Assembly (NCBI RefSeq): GCF_000764305.2
Contig: NW_025936295.1
Location: forward strand, 620,001-684,000
Direction of reading: 5' to 3'
From: Hyalella azteca
Taxonomy: Eukaryota; Arthropoda; Malacostraca; Amphipoda; Hyalellidae
Length of the DNA stretch: 64,000 nt
The notes under the pieces were generated by a model, which had not been told where the DNA came from, searched no databases, and saw only the letters and a program-made list of their open reading frames with translations. The stretch's first letter is position 1. The number at the start of each line of letters is the position of its first letter. Shown piece after piece: positions 11,009 to 22,145 of this stretch. The translations under genes and the position numbers were made by a program.

Positions 11009-12578
11009 CAACGGTCCGGCAACGAGTGTCGCGCTTTTTCGTCCATTCGATATTCAGCCTGAAGGTATTGTAAATAATGTGATCATATTACCGCATTTGC
11101 AGGCGTATTTCTTGAGGCATAGGCAATGAGGTTGGGAGCTTTTTGCGGTGCATAGATTAAACGATGTATTTCATGAAAAGAAATGAGTCCTTGCTTGTAG
11201 CATATGTTTGTTCAATTTTGTCGTCTTAATATGCATACCATTCAACTATTGCTTGTTATATTTTGACATTTCATATTCAATTTAACTTTCTCGTTTCTGC
11301 TTCAATATATGTATTGTTTGTGAGCTTAGTGTTTTTGTAAACCTGAGTAATAAAATCATTAGTATCAGCTTTATATTTTTTATTTATTTTTATTATTTTT
11401 TTGTTTTTATTCCCTTGTCGGTAGCTTTTTACTGGTGTGCTACAGACAATTAAATATTTCCTTTCATAATAGTCATCTAAGCCTTCTCCATCACAAAGTG
11501 CAGAACATATACGATATTGTATCGAAATCTTTTTTTAGATTATAAACTAATATAATATAAATTAATATCTAAGTACTGTGTTACATATATAATATATTGC
11601 ATCAATGGTTACTCGAGAACCTTCTCCCCTTCTGTGTAGGGAAACTGTAATGCCCAGCGGCTAAGCCGGCCAACAAATAAAAGGTAAGCCGGCCCACAAA
11701 TAAAACAATATGCAAAGCAAGTCAGGCCAGGCGTTCTTTTGTTTGATATCCAAGAATTGAAAGACCGCGTGGTCTAGTGATGTAATATTTTCAGTCAGTG
11801 GCCCTTACTCGAGAACGAAAAATTGTATGAAAATATGTTGGTTGCAGCTGTTACTAAATCAATTATCTTACCTCTATACTTTTAACTATGAAAATTATGT
11901 AACTTTTTCTTGAAAATTCAATTTCTGCTCACACAAAAATTTATAGTTCTTAAATTATGTTAAATTGCAGAAAATATTCGTTTTTGATCATTAGTACTAC
12001 ACATTTTTCGAAACCTAAGCATACGATGTGAACCACAATTTAAAGTCATAATTGTAAACAACGAGGAATTGTTCATGACTTTAGCCTATATTACTTTTCA
12101 GGCCACGAATATATCACATTTTTCAGACCATTTATGTCGATAAATTCAGAGAACATGTATATAACCGATGATTTGAATTGGCTGATTTTAGTTCAGGAAG
12201 AAACTTGAATATTGTGTGTGAATTTAAATATAGATGACCATAACTCATTCATGATAAGAATTTCTAATTTATTAACTTAGTAGCCAACACTGTGCATACA
12301 AATAAGGAGACCGAGTTGAGCTAAGCAGGTCAAATAAATCGAAAAATTATGTTTTGGAAATTTGACTCCAATATGCCAAAGTTGCTCAAGTTGGATAATC
12401 TAATTCAGCTTCTCTAACCAATAACTTTTTTCTGAAAAATTAATTTCATAACATAAAATTTTTACGGGTACCTGTTTATACCGGATGCTATCAACTGCAA
12501 ACGAATCTTCATCAATTTCATTTCAAAATGTTGACCTCTTTCAAATTATTATTTCTGTGCCATGGCGTGCAACTATTT
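11009..12578. other. AT-rich stretch with a small duplication
   Basis: No gene recognised. A 23 bp duplication (AAGCCGGCCAACAAATAAAA) lies at 11663-11708. The string CGTGGTCTAGTGATG at about 11768 resembles a tRNA A box, but no matching B box or cloverleaf follows. Confidence 0.4.
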
Positions 12579-12712
12579 CGATTTCAAAATTTATTTCCAT
12601 TGAATATTCTGCATGCTGTAAACTTTATCTTCGAGCACCCTTCAGTGAATACAGCATCGATTTTAAAATTTATTTCCCGGTAATCTTCTGCGTGTTGTAA
12701 ACTTTATCTTTG
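12579..12712. repeat. 79 bp diverged duplication
   Basis: Copies begin at CGATTTCAAAATTTATTTCC (12579) and CGATTTTAAAATTTATTTCC (12658); both contain GTAAACTTTATCTT. The second copy is shorter. Confidence 0.75.
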
Positions 12713-13170
12713 AATGAATGAAACTTTATCTTTCTGAAAAACTTTCATTTGAATGTCTGAAACATTCTGCACAGTAAATGAAATGGAATACCAGTCGAGA
12801 AATGCTAGTTTTGTTCAACGACATTCCACAAGTAATGAACTGCACTGTTGCATAAGCACGCCATTGTTCGAACAATAATGGAGGTCATTCAAAAATATTA
12901 CATTCCATAGTCATATTTACTGTTTTGTCACCGTACTTGGAACGTGGGAACACGTTTCTAATGATCTCTTGAATCACCATTTGTTATCTAATTGGTATTA
13001 CAGTATGTATCGCATTCATTTTTATCAGTATTAGTAACTCAAAAGGTACATTATTACGATATGCCTCTATTAACTTAAAAAATAAGTGCATGGTTTGTTT
13101 CAAACCATTCGTTCAGAAACTCTGCGGCTGCTCATTGTCCACGAAGTGATTCGTATCACGGAAGCCTGGA

Positions 13171-13516
13171 GATATAAAAGCGAGTCGCACGTGACTCCAG
13201 CATCCAAAACTGGTCTCGAGTCACATAAAATGAAAAGGCCGTCTCCATAAATAACACCTTGAAGGCAGCACCAAATTTTATTACTCTCATATTAAATCAA
13301 TTAGAGGGCTCCTAAAGCTGCATGCCTCCTATCTTTACTACTATTTCATTGCTGTTTTATTACTTTAACAAATCCCCTTTGGGGTTCTCAAATGAGGGTC
13401 AGTTCGAGGTAATCTTGCTGCGAGGGACTCGTGAAAGTCGACACAATATCGCGCAGTCGAACGTCCCCTCCCTGGCTGTATGTAAGGCGCCTGCTTTAAC
13501 GACCCAGGTAAAATGA
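13171..13516 (+). promoter_or_regulatory. Candidate TATA promoter and first exon
   Basis: GATATAAAAG (TATAAAA at 13173-13179) sits in a locally GC-richer block, with ACTCCAGCATCC about 28 bases downstream as a possible start site. A 6-codon ORF follows at 13229. A plus-strand frame at 13322-13516 then ends in ACCCAG followed by GTAAAATG, a plausible donor at 13508. Together these could be a promoter and 5' exon of an uncharacterised transcript. Any protein is unrecognised, and each signal taken alone is common by chance. Confidence 0.2.
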
Positions 13517-14379
13517 CCGCTCGATCCACCGTGAAAATCAAAGCTTAATGGGATCATTAAGACGCATCTCATGAGGTAACACGGTATCTTGCAAGTATTT
13601 TACGTTTATTAACCAAAAATGATAGGTAGCGATTTTTTATTGGTGAATTTAATTATTCATGTATTCTACAAATAGAATCATGCATCTTTCCGCTTAAATT
13701 TAGCACTGGTTAAACCAGGTGACATATGTAGATGTGTCTATGCAACATATGAAAGTTTGCATTTTACTATGTTGCTGTATTCTATTTCTAATTTCATCTC
13801 ATTTATTACGTTTTTTTTTCATAATACACGGAATGTAGCAGAGTGATCGTTATTACTTTAAAGTTGTTTCTCAAATAGGGTTGAAATTTTTAGTGTCAAT
13901 TTGATCAATGATAATCTATCTTCCCAATTATTATTAGAATTTAGGGTCGATTTGATCGATGATAATTTAATATTTAAATATTTAAATGGACTGTTAGATC
14001 CTAAATTGGATTTTTTAGCCGCTTACAAAACAAATGGTCTTGATCCCTTGATTAAGGTTTCAGATATCATTATTTGGTATATTTGCCTCTGGATCTCAAG
14101 AAGGTATTTCATTCTCAATAGATAGTTAGATCGGCATTGACTGGTGAATGTGGTGACGTTCCTGATTGGAAGCAATGAAGCGATCGGAACGACTGTTCGC
14201 AGTGCTCTCATACCGACCATATGGATCATAAGCACGCAAATAAACTTCATTATTGCTTTACGTAACTGGTGACAAAAGCTTGCAATGCATAATATGGTCA
14301 GCGCGAACGATTCTTTTAGGCCTAAGCAAGTAAGACGAGACTGCAGGGCAGCACAGATGGTTAGGACGTTCCAGGTTTT
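13517..14379. other. AT-rich stretch, nothing recognised
   Basis: Frames at 13901-14125 (plus) and 14023-14250 (minus) overlap each other and lack support. Confidence 0.35.
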
Positions 14380-14861
14380 ATTGTCCGTGTGCTGCGGGTG
14401 GCGCTAGGAGGACAAGGTTTTTTACGGTGAAAGCTCGGAAAATCCGGAAAATCCGGAAAATCCGGAAAATAATTTTCCGGATGATATATTGATATATTAC
14501 ACGGTAAGATGAAAGTGAGTATTATTTTATTAATAGTTTAGGAGTTTCTGATTATTGTCCGTGTGCAGCGGGTGGCGCTAGGAGGACAAGGTTTTTTACG
14601 GTGAAAGCTCGGAAAATCCGAAAAATCCGGAAAAAATTTTTCCGGATGATATATTGATATATTACACGGTAAGATGAAGATGAGTATTATTTTATTAATA
14701 ATTTAGGAGTTTCTGATTATTGACCGGGTGCTGCGGGTGTCGCTGAGAAGACAAAGTTTTTTACGGTGAACGCTTGTGGAAAATAATTTTCCGGATGATA
14801 TATTACACGGTAAAATGAAAGTGAGTATTATTTTATTAATATTTTAGTCGTTTCTGAGCAT
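14380..14861. repeat. Three-copy 165-174 bp repeat with a palindrome
   Basis: Copies at 14380-14553, 14554-14718 and 14719-14861 (shortened) share GGGTGGCGCTAGGAGGACAA and TTTTTTACGGTGAA. Each contains a palindrome: in copies 1 and 2 it spans 23 bp (14460-14482 and 14625-14647), with arms beginning ATCCGGAAAA and ending TTTTCCGGAT; copy 3 keeps only the inner 15 bp. Copy 1 also has a nested 9 bp repeat of AATCCGGAA. Confidence 0.92.
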
Positions 14862-15368
14862 TATTTTTATTTTGCCTAAACAAATGAATTTAGTGGTGCC
14901 TACACGTGTTTAAGAAGCCTATAAGGAAACTGCGGAAATTTCTCGCTCTAATTTACGCCAAAATGCTTAATTAGGCAGAAACTCAAACTAAAAATTTGTA
15001 TGTCTCGTCGATGAATTCTGCCGACCCATATCACAGCTTAAAAAAATATACTAAGGCAAAATTCAGTTGATTTATTTTTAATGTGGCTGACTAAAGTTGA
15101 TTTACTATTCAGTTAGCACGTTGATGTGATATTGTACAGTAAACTTGTTACTCAGGAAGACTACTGACGCGACATTGTGCAGTAGATTTAATACGCATTA
15201 AAAAATTTTTGCGTTGGACAGAGTGAGCTAGCAAACCTATTTCTTGTTCAATATGTACTAAAGTAAAACGTCGAGATGATAAAAATTTACCTAACAAGTT
15301 CAAACAGAAATGCCGCGCTGCCTTGCATAGTTCATATCAGATATCGTCCTGTGTACAACTTGCATGAT
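14862..15368. other. AT-rich stretch, nothing recognised
   Basis: No repeat, ORF or splice pair of note. Confidence 0.4.
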
Positions 15369-15561
15369 ACTGTGACACTCCAGCTGTTGACGTGATACTC
15401 CAGCTGTTGACGTGATACTCCAGCTGTTGCCGTGATACTCCAGCTGTTGACGTGATACTCCAGCAGTTGACGAGATACTCCAGCAGTTGACGTGATACTC
15501 CAGCAGTTGACGAGATACTCCAGCAGTTGCCGTGACACTCCAGCTGTTGACGTGATACTCC
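15369..15561. repeat. 20 bp minisatellite, left block
   Basis: About nine copies of ACTCCAGCTGTTGACGTGAT with CAGCTG/CAGCAG and GACG/GCCG variants. It ends at an ambiguous base (N at 15563). The same array resumes at 15985. Confidence 0.95.
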
Positions 15562-15577
15562 ANCAATATTCTATCAG

Positions 15578-15745
15578 ACATCTAACGTTGAAAATACGTT
15601 GATTAAACGTTGTTTCAATTATATCAAATCGTCGTCAACGTTGCTTTAACAAAATCAACGCATAATCAACGTTGCTTCAACGAAATTACCTCGTAATCAA
15701 CGTTGCTTCAAATATATCTATTCGTAAACGACGTTGTTTCAAGGT
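15578..15745. repeat. Degenerate CAACGTTG-rich repeat
   Basis: Variants of AACGTTG or ACGTTG followed by CTTCAA or TTTCAA recur seven or more times at irregular 20-40 bp spacing. The motif is self-complementary. The segment sits between the N and the mate-pair junction and may not belong at this locus. Confidence 0.6.
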
Positions 15746-15935
15746 CGTTGACCTCTGGAGATAAATTCTTCTGCAGCTATAAATAAATATAAATCAACTG
15801 AGGGATAAATTCTCAGCCATGCATGATCTATCAAACATTCACTGAGGCCCAGCAAAATGGCGTTTCGTTGCTACGTGTAGGAAATGTCCGTACTCGGACA
15901 ACATGACCCATTCATTTTTCTGAGGGTTATTTTAC

Positions 15936-15973
15936 CTGTCTCTTATACACATCTAGATGTGTATAAGAGACAG
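15936..15973. other. Nextera mate-pair junction adaptor (assembly artefact)
   Basis: 15936-15954 is CTGTCTCTTATACACATCT, the 19 bp Tn5 mosaic end, and 15955-15973 is its exact reverse complement. Two mosaic ends fused back to back form the junction adaptor created when Nextera mate-pair fragments are circularised. A natural element would not give this exact 38 bp sequence. The bases on either side therefore need not be neighbours in the genome. Confidence 0.97.
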
Positions 15974-15984
15974 ACATGATACTC

Positions 15985-16232
15985 CAGCTGTCATACTCCA
16001 GCTGTCATACTCCAGCAGTTGACGTGATTCTCCAGCAGTAGCCGTGATACTCCGGCAGTTGACGTGATACTCCAGCAGTTGACGTGATACTCCCGCTGTC
16101 ATACTCCAGCAGTTGACGTGATACTCCAGCAGTTGACGTGATACTCCAGCAGTTGCCGTGATACTCCAGCAGTTGCCGTGCTACTCCATCAGCTGCCGTG
16201 ATACTCCAGCATTTGACATGATACTCCCGCAG
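15985..16232. repeat. 20 bp minisatellite, right block
   Basis: About twelve copies of the unit seen at 15369-15561 (CTCCAGCAGTTGACGTGATA), including shortened GTCATACTCCAGCT units. It begins 12 bases after the adaptor junction. The minus-strand frames here (repeats of AGVSRQLLEYH) are translations of the repeat. Confidence 0.95.
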
Positions 16233-16427
16233 TATACGCACCACCAGATTGTATACGCACCATGTTGGTCGCGTATATCCCGCTGGCCTCCCACGCACAG
16301 CGTCCGATAAAAGGCGCGATAAAGAGGTGGCGACAAGAGGAAGGTAATGGCAGCGACGCGGCAATAGGCAATAACGCTAGGGCGCTGTAATGGACCACTG
16401 CTCTCCATACGACTCTTTAGCTTCATA

Positions 16428-16785
16428 CCAAATACGGACACTCATTATATCGTCCGTGTGATATATTGAGGCCACCATATCAAAGTCACGCTAATGCAGA
16501 CGTGATGTGTAAAAAATACCAAATACGGACACTCATTATATCGTCCGTGTGATATTGAGGCCGCCGTATCAAAGTCACGCTAATGCAGACGTAACGTGTA
16601 AAAAATACCAAATACGGACACTCATTACATCGTCCGTGTGATATTGAGGCCGCCATATCTAAGTCACGCTAATGCAGACGTGATGTGTAAAAAATACCAA
16701 ATACGGACACTCATTACATCGTCCGTGTGATATTGAGGCCGCCATATCTAAGTCACGCTAATGCAGACGTATAACGTGTAAAAAA
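16428..16785. repeat. 89-91 bp tandem repeat, four copies
   Basis: Copies begin with CCAAATACGGACACTCATTA-like sequence at 16428, 16519, 16608 and 16697 and are about 95 percent alike by eye. Each carries a short inverted repeat, ACGGAC and GTCCGT. Confidence 0.93.
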
Positions 16786-18667
16786 TGCACATCTAGTGGA
16801 ACAAGATAATGCTGTAATACTTAGTACTAATACATGTAATATATAGATACACAATATTGAGAAACTCCGGATAAAAAAACCGTAGTATTGTGATACGATA
16901 TCAATATACTTCTTGATTTCGTGTATCCACAATACGATCTACTCGCATAGCTCTACTATGATATTCACAACAAGTATAGTTGTCTGCCCCGTCTTACCTT
17001 TCATTCGTCATTATATGACCAGAAATCTGTGAATTTATTTCAAATTCTTTTACGGTTAGACGACCTATTGAAAGATATACATGTGTTCATGACAATTTCA
17101 AGGTCTGAATCATTCATAATTTTAATTTTACGTCACCTTGCTCACAATGGCAACAATTATTCGTTATAATCTCCAATACTAGATACTGAAACATAAAAAA
17201 AATATGTATCCGGAAATTGTCACTTATGATTTGTGATCAAGACTCAAGCCCAAATAATCTAACACTATTTCAATAGCTAAAAACCATCCCGTAGTACCAA
17301 TACAACAAAAGATAATCAGAGTAATTATTTATTTTTACTCTGCCTCATCGATTATATTATCTATTTCATACCCTATCAAAATTTTGGACTCCCAATTTGG
17401 ATTTTTTGGCTTCCCAAGTTCACATTAAAAAATATAGCCACATTGTGACTCGAGTTATGCTTCTCCATTTTTTCCTGCAGCTTGCACTTGATTATTCACT
17501 AAATATTTCTTTAATTTTAGTGAATACTTTTTTCTAAGCTGAACTTAACGCTTTTTATTGCTTCCTACAGCGTGACCGGGTTTTTATTGCAACTTGGACC
17601 CCCGGTGGGGGTAAAAAGCCCCTCTTTATGTGGGGGCGCTCGCCCCCCTAGCGGATAATAGTCACATTTGCCAAGAAGGTGGGGCCATAAATTGCGTGCG
17701 GAATGTGACCAGGAAGAAAGCCTGTCCGAAAACTGATTGTGACCCTAAAAGAGGGACATTACCCTCTGATTGGGAGGGAAGAGAGTGATCAAACCGCACC
17801 GAGGGAAGCCCTAGGTGATCCTAGCCGACACCTCTGCACCATTTGCATTCTTACTGTTCGTATTGAAAACCTGGGCATTGATCTTTCGACCGACTGCAGG
17901 ATGTCGTGCGCAAGTTGAAGGAAAAGGTGGAAATATTTTGAAAATCTCGTGATGTCGCTTTTCATTGAGATAATGCAACTATTTCTTGGATTCTATGTAT
18001 TTTTTCAATCAGTCGTTTTCATGTTCTCTTTAGATTTAATTTAGAATGGAACATCGGCATGAAATCAAGGCTAGTCCCAACTAGCATTTGTTAGCCCCAA
18101 CTGATTTGTTTGACATTTGTTAGCGACTTTTTCAAAGTTTTTCCGAACTCGCGTTACTCGAGATAGATTATCACCATGGTGTTATTATTCCGTAATATTA
18201 TATTCAGATATCCTCAATCCCGTCATTTCCAATCCAGTTAACAAGCTTCTTTATTGTGCACTCATCATTTTTCTCCACTAAGAAAATAATTTCAGGCCAA
18301 TGCAATATCTCGACGTGACAAGTCTGGTGGATTAGCCTCAGAAAATTAGCGAATTAAAGCCTTAAACATTCAAACACACTTCCAGGAATAAATGATATAT
18401 CAGATGAAATTCATAATCGATTTCGAAGTTTGCTCGAAAATATAATACTTACCTTACCTATAGTTTTCTGCGACGTAGTGAAACTCTAAACCTGTAAGTT
18501 GCTTTGTTTTTTACCTTTTTTAGTTTTCATTTTGTCCATGGAAACCTCTGCTTAGTTTTTACGTGCGAGTGCAAAGAATAGAATATTGCATACATTTCAT
18601 CTAGAATATTACATTTTCAAATGAGAATTGACTTTAATTTAATAAGAGAAATTAATAGTCTATCAAT
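16786..18667. other. AT-rich stretch with one GC-rich hairpin block
   Basis: No gene recognised. At about 17575-17830 the sequence turns GC-rich; it contains GGGGGCGCTCGCCCCC at 17632-17647, a 7 bp perfect stem with a 2 nt loop, and nearby CCCCCGGTGGGGG. This block may be a short interspersed element or a remnant of one; its family is unknown. Confidence 0.35.
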
Positions 18668-18890
18668 CCCGATTCTCCAATCGACAAGTTCCTCGTCCAT
18701 ATCATCCCGATACTCTTGTCGACAGAGTTCATCATCTATTTCTACCAGATTCTCTTATTGCGCGAGATCATCGGCGATATCTTCCCGATGCTCATGTCGA
18801 AAAATGCATTGTTGACGTCGCCCTAATTCGCTTGTCGACAAGTTCATCATTGACATCGTCCGAATTCGCTCGTCGTCAGTGTTCATCGCG
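18668..18890. repeat. Old, diverged minisatellite, about 40 bp period
   Basis: Five or so degraded copies contain CGATACTCTTGTCGACA-like and GTTCATCAT-like blocks. The plus-strand frame at 18621-18815 (SSSISSRYSC-type repeats) is its translation. A 32 bp duplication containing ACTCAGTTGAATGG follows at 18896-18950. Confidence 0.65.
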
Positions 18891-18950
18891 TTAGAACTCA
18901 GTTGAATGGGAATATCAAAATGAATAGACTCAGTTGAATGGTAATATCAA

Positions 18951-20088
18951 GTGAGTCGATCACATAAAGAAGGAGTCGAAGCCAAAACCATTTCTCAAAA
19001 AATCGTTTGACACGCCGGCCATAGAGGAAACTGATGATTCACACTGCCATTGTCGGACACGATCATTGAATGGTCAGGAGCTTTGTCCGATTACGTCAAA
19101 CGGTGCAGAAGAATCATGGCCCGCGTTATACAATCGATGGATATCAAGAAAAAATACATTCAAACTGAGGGTAAATTTGATATATTCACCACGCCCCAAC
19201 AAAAATAAAAAAGTGTTTAGATCAATACCAAATTATAAGGTTATAAACAATTTAGAAAAGATATTGCACGCCGAAATATTGAGTTGTTGAAAACAGGTAC
19301 CTACTGGAATCAAAAAATTCACCTTTTTCACTGTTATACTAATTATGTTGCTTCTACCATGCTGGTCCAACGGGGATGCAACCTCTACTGCTGCTACAAT
19401 TTCAGGTATTTATACAACAACACAATAAATACTCACGGTCACTACAAGTTTTACTTCTTTATTTGATTTTATTGACTCTGAATTCGCTTCTTTTGATTGC
19501 TACGCTTACTTGCAGAGCCTCTGCCTCTCTCCTTACCTGATATAAATTAACGCTGAAATTACCATCCCAAAATTATTGCTGTAATTTTAAATATTTTAGT
19601 TACTGCTTTTACTATTCACCGTCAAATTTAGAATTTCGATCAATACTACAGCTGCTATTGATAGTGGCATTACTACTGTTCTTGCAGTTGTTACTTATAT
19701 TCCTACTGTTTTTACTTATATTTTTGCTGTTGTTACCTCTATGGCTGTGCTGTTAAACTCTTTGCCGCGTCGCCGTGGCTCGATAAGTTCCTACGTGACA
19801 TCTTTTCAGGTTATCTATTAGGAGGCCATTTTTCTCAGCGTCCGCTGAATTTACTACGCCGTATTGTGTACCAATGAATAGTCCTATACGGCTGACTTGC
19901 CACCTCCTTCAGTCCCTGTGATGTCTTGCGGAAAATGTTCGTAATTCAAAACCCAAAAGCTCTATATTCATGCCTATAATTGTATTGCAATATAAACGCT
20001 ATTAATACTATTAATTCATTAGCCGAATGTTTGAAAGTGTATCGTACAACTAAAACATCTAACCCTCAATTATCGTACTATTAAATTA
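18951..20088. other. AT-rich stretch, nothing recognised
   Basis: Short frames at 19066-19290 and 19284-19466 have no supporting context. Confidence 0.35.
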
Positions 20089-20277
20089 ATGTCAATGTCC
20101 AGGGACACGTACGCGGTCAAAGGCGTGATAGATCTTCTTTCAAGAAATGTCCTTCAAATTCAGGTAAAGCGGAACGGAGCAAAAGATGGCTTTCATGGCA
20201 ATGAGCTGCGGAGCTCAATACACTGTGTCATTGTAGCGCTCAGTTACCAACTAATAGGATCTAGATTATCTCCGTGA
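20089..20277 (+). CDS. Unrecognised 62-codon ORF with an internal donor
   Basis: An ATG-led frame beginning MSMSRDTYAVKGVIDLL stays open for 62 codons. After codon 25 the sequence CAG followed by GTAAAG offers a donor at 20164, so this could instead be a short first coding exon. The composition is natural and it is free of low complexity, but there is no domain, no promoter and no partner exon in view. Confidence 0.15.
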   Translation: MSMSRDTYAVKGVIDLLSRNVLQIQVKRNGAKDGFHGNELRSSIHCVIVALSYQLIGSRLSP

Positions 20278-21452
20278 GTCTCATCAATCTCACATCAAAG
20301 CTTTGTCGGGGACATATTCACGAGTGAATACTCTAGAGATACCTGCAAATATTATGCATGTTTTCCTAACGTATTGAGGTTTCATTTCTTCCCTGTCTTA
20401 TTTACAGGGATGTTCGTCATCAGATGTTCGTCTTGTGTATTTTGTAAGGTTTAAATCAAGCCCATTTCAATTTAAAATGAATTACGCAGTGAAGAAAGTA
20501 AAAGCTCTTACCCTCTCACCGCACATTTCACTTGGTCATTTGTATTGCGCTCAACAAACAAACCTATTTCGTCTACACGTCTCACAGTTCACACACTCTC
20601 TCAACATAGTGCCCACACACACCAAACTTCTCTCCAACACTCTACACTCTAAACGCCGTGTACACGCTCCCCACGCAAGCCACACGCCTTTTAGAGAGTC
20701 TCATTAGCTTTTTTTTAAATTCCCCGGTCGGGGCGTTTCAAAAAATCTCGGGCAATGGAAACACTCAATAGCAGACTTGTGGCTGGAACACGGCGAGGGT
20801 TCTTGGAAAAACGCGGCCTCCAGATCCATGGCTAGGGGGACTCGAAAACTTAAAAACTTGAAAAAAGTTTATGTCACTTGCCGAGAGTAAGCGAAAAAAT
20901 ATTAGGAAACTGGGTCCATTAGCATCGAACTTGAATAAGAATCGTATATGCGATATTTTCTTTTCGGAATTAATGTGATGTTAGACTTGCTAGATCATCA
21001 ACTTGAATAATGAAAAAGTGACGGAATCAGGTTTAAAATAGTTATATATTTTTAATGCATTTTTAGGCACGCGATGTGCTAAATATTAGTTGGACTTGGC
21101 TCTTGAAGAATAGAAGAGTATAAAAAAAATGTACGCAAATACAATCATCTTAAAACTGCTTCATTGAAATGATATTGTTCTTTATCAAACAATTCAAGCA
21201 GATTCAATTTAGAATTGAGAGTCTATAGTGCTAGAACAATTTTAAAGTAATTCAAACTTTTTTTTTCAAGATTAGGTAATAGATACAAGTAAAATTCCGT
21301 CAACGGGCCGAATTTTTTACCGATCAGTTAAAGTTCCTTGGGGTGCATATGACGCATTGGTCACGCTCGTCATCCCCATCCTCGCGTGGGTCTGCTTTCG
21401 ATGGTTGTTCTCTCCTTCTTATTCTTATACCTCTATTTTATTCTTAAATAAT
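20278..21452. other. No gene recognised
   Basis: Mostly AT-rich, with a somewhat GC-richer block at about 20710-20850. No repeats seen. Confidence 0.35.
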
Positions 21453-21694
21453 TTATATATGCAGTAGGTTGGGTGCACCAGAAACGCGTGTCCTGTCATC
21501 TGATTTCCATAATTCGCTACTCCGATGGTGCCATATTGCATTGATCCTCCCGTAGCATTCGAATAAAGACGTGAAAAATTGCTTGTTTAGGGGCAGGTGC
21601 CGCTCTGATTTTCGTTTATTTTTTGTGCTGAAAAAATTATTTGTTGCTGTTTTCATCTCGTGGAATTTTCTCTTGTCATCGCAAGCATTAACTT
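21453..21694 (-). CDS. Candidate terminal coding exon
   Basis: On the minus strand GCTTTACTTTTCAG (acceptor, ending at 21695) opens directly into 79 codons and a stop, entering in phase 1. The product is basic and hydrophilic at the start (DDKRKFHEMKTATNN, then KNKRKSERHLPLNK) and ends in SDDRTRVSGAPNLLHI. No known domain is recognised. The pyrimidine-rich acceptor and length make it one of the better weak calls; a transposon relic is the main alternative. Confidence 0.25.
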
Positions 21695-21947
21695 CTGAAA
21701 AGTAAAGCTACGTTTTTGCTAATTGAGTTTGTTTTTCATTTCTCTCAGTAAAATCATCAACAATTGATTTGCTACAGTTCCCGATGGTAACAATGAAATC
21801 GTCAATAAATTTATCACAGTTAACGTTGATAACAGTAAAGCAATCGATAGTAAGTTGTGACAGTTGCTGTTGATGGCAGTAAATAACATACAGTAAATTT
21901 GTAATCATCTGCAGTAATTGGTGTTGATGGTAGATAAATATCAACAA

Positions 21948-22145
21948 TCACACATGGAACATCGTTGAACCAAACCTTTTGACAAGCTCTTGAAAATCTT
22001 TACTCATAAACCCAAGTCGCTCCGAGTGCTCGGTCATCAATTGCCTCGCTGCGCAGGCTGCCACGCAATCACGACGCTCAAGAGGACCAACTCGAAGCTT
22101 TAAGCCCTCACACCTCATTTGGTGGCTGCGTTGATCTAAGTACAT
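21948..22145 (-). CDS. Unrecognised 65-codon ORF upstream of the candidate exon
   Basis: An ATG-led minus-strand frame (MYLDQRSHQMRCEGL..., then CVAACAARQLMTEHSERLGF) sits 250 bp upstream of the candidate terminal exon on the same strand. It has a balanced, helix-prone composition. No donor in matching phase was found to join the two, so they may be unrelated. Confidence 0.17.
   Translation of the reverse strand: MYLDQRSHQMRCEGLKLRVGPLERRDCVAACAARQLMTEHSERLGFMSKDFQELVKRFGSTMFHV

Noticed and set aside
11760..11830. tRNA A-box-like TGGTCTAGTG
   Set aside because: No B box follows at the proper distance.
21708..21947. Diverged TCAACA/TAACAGT-like repetition on the minus strand
   Set aside because: No consistent period could be established by eye.
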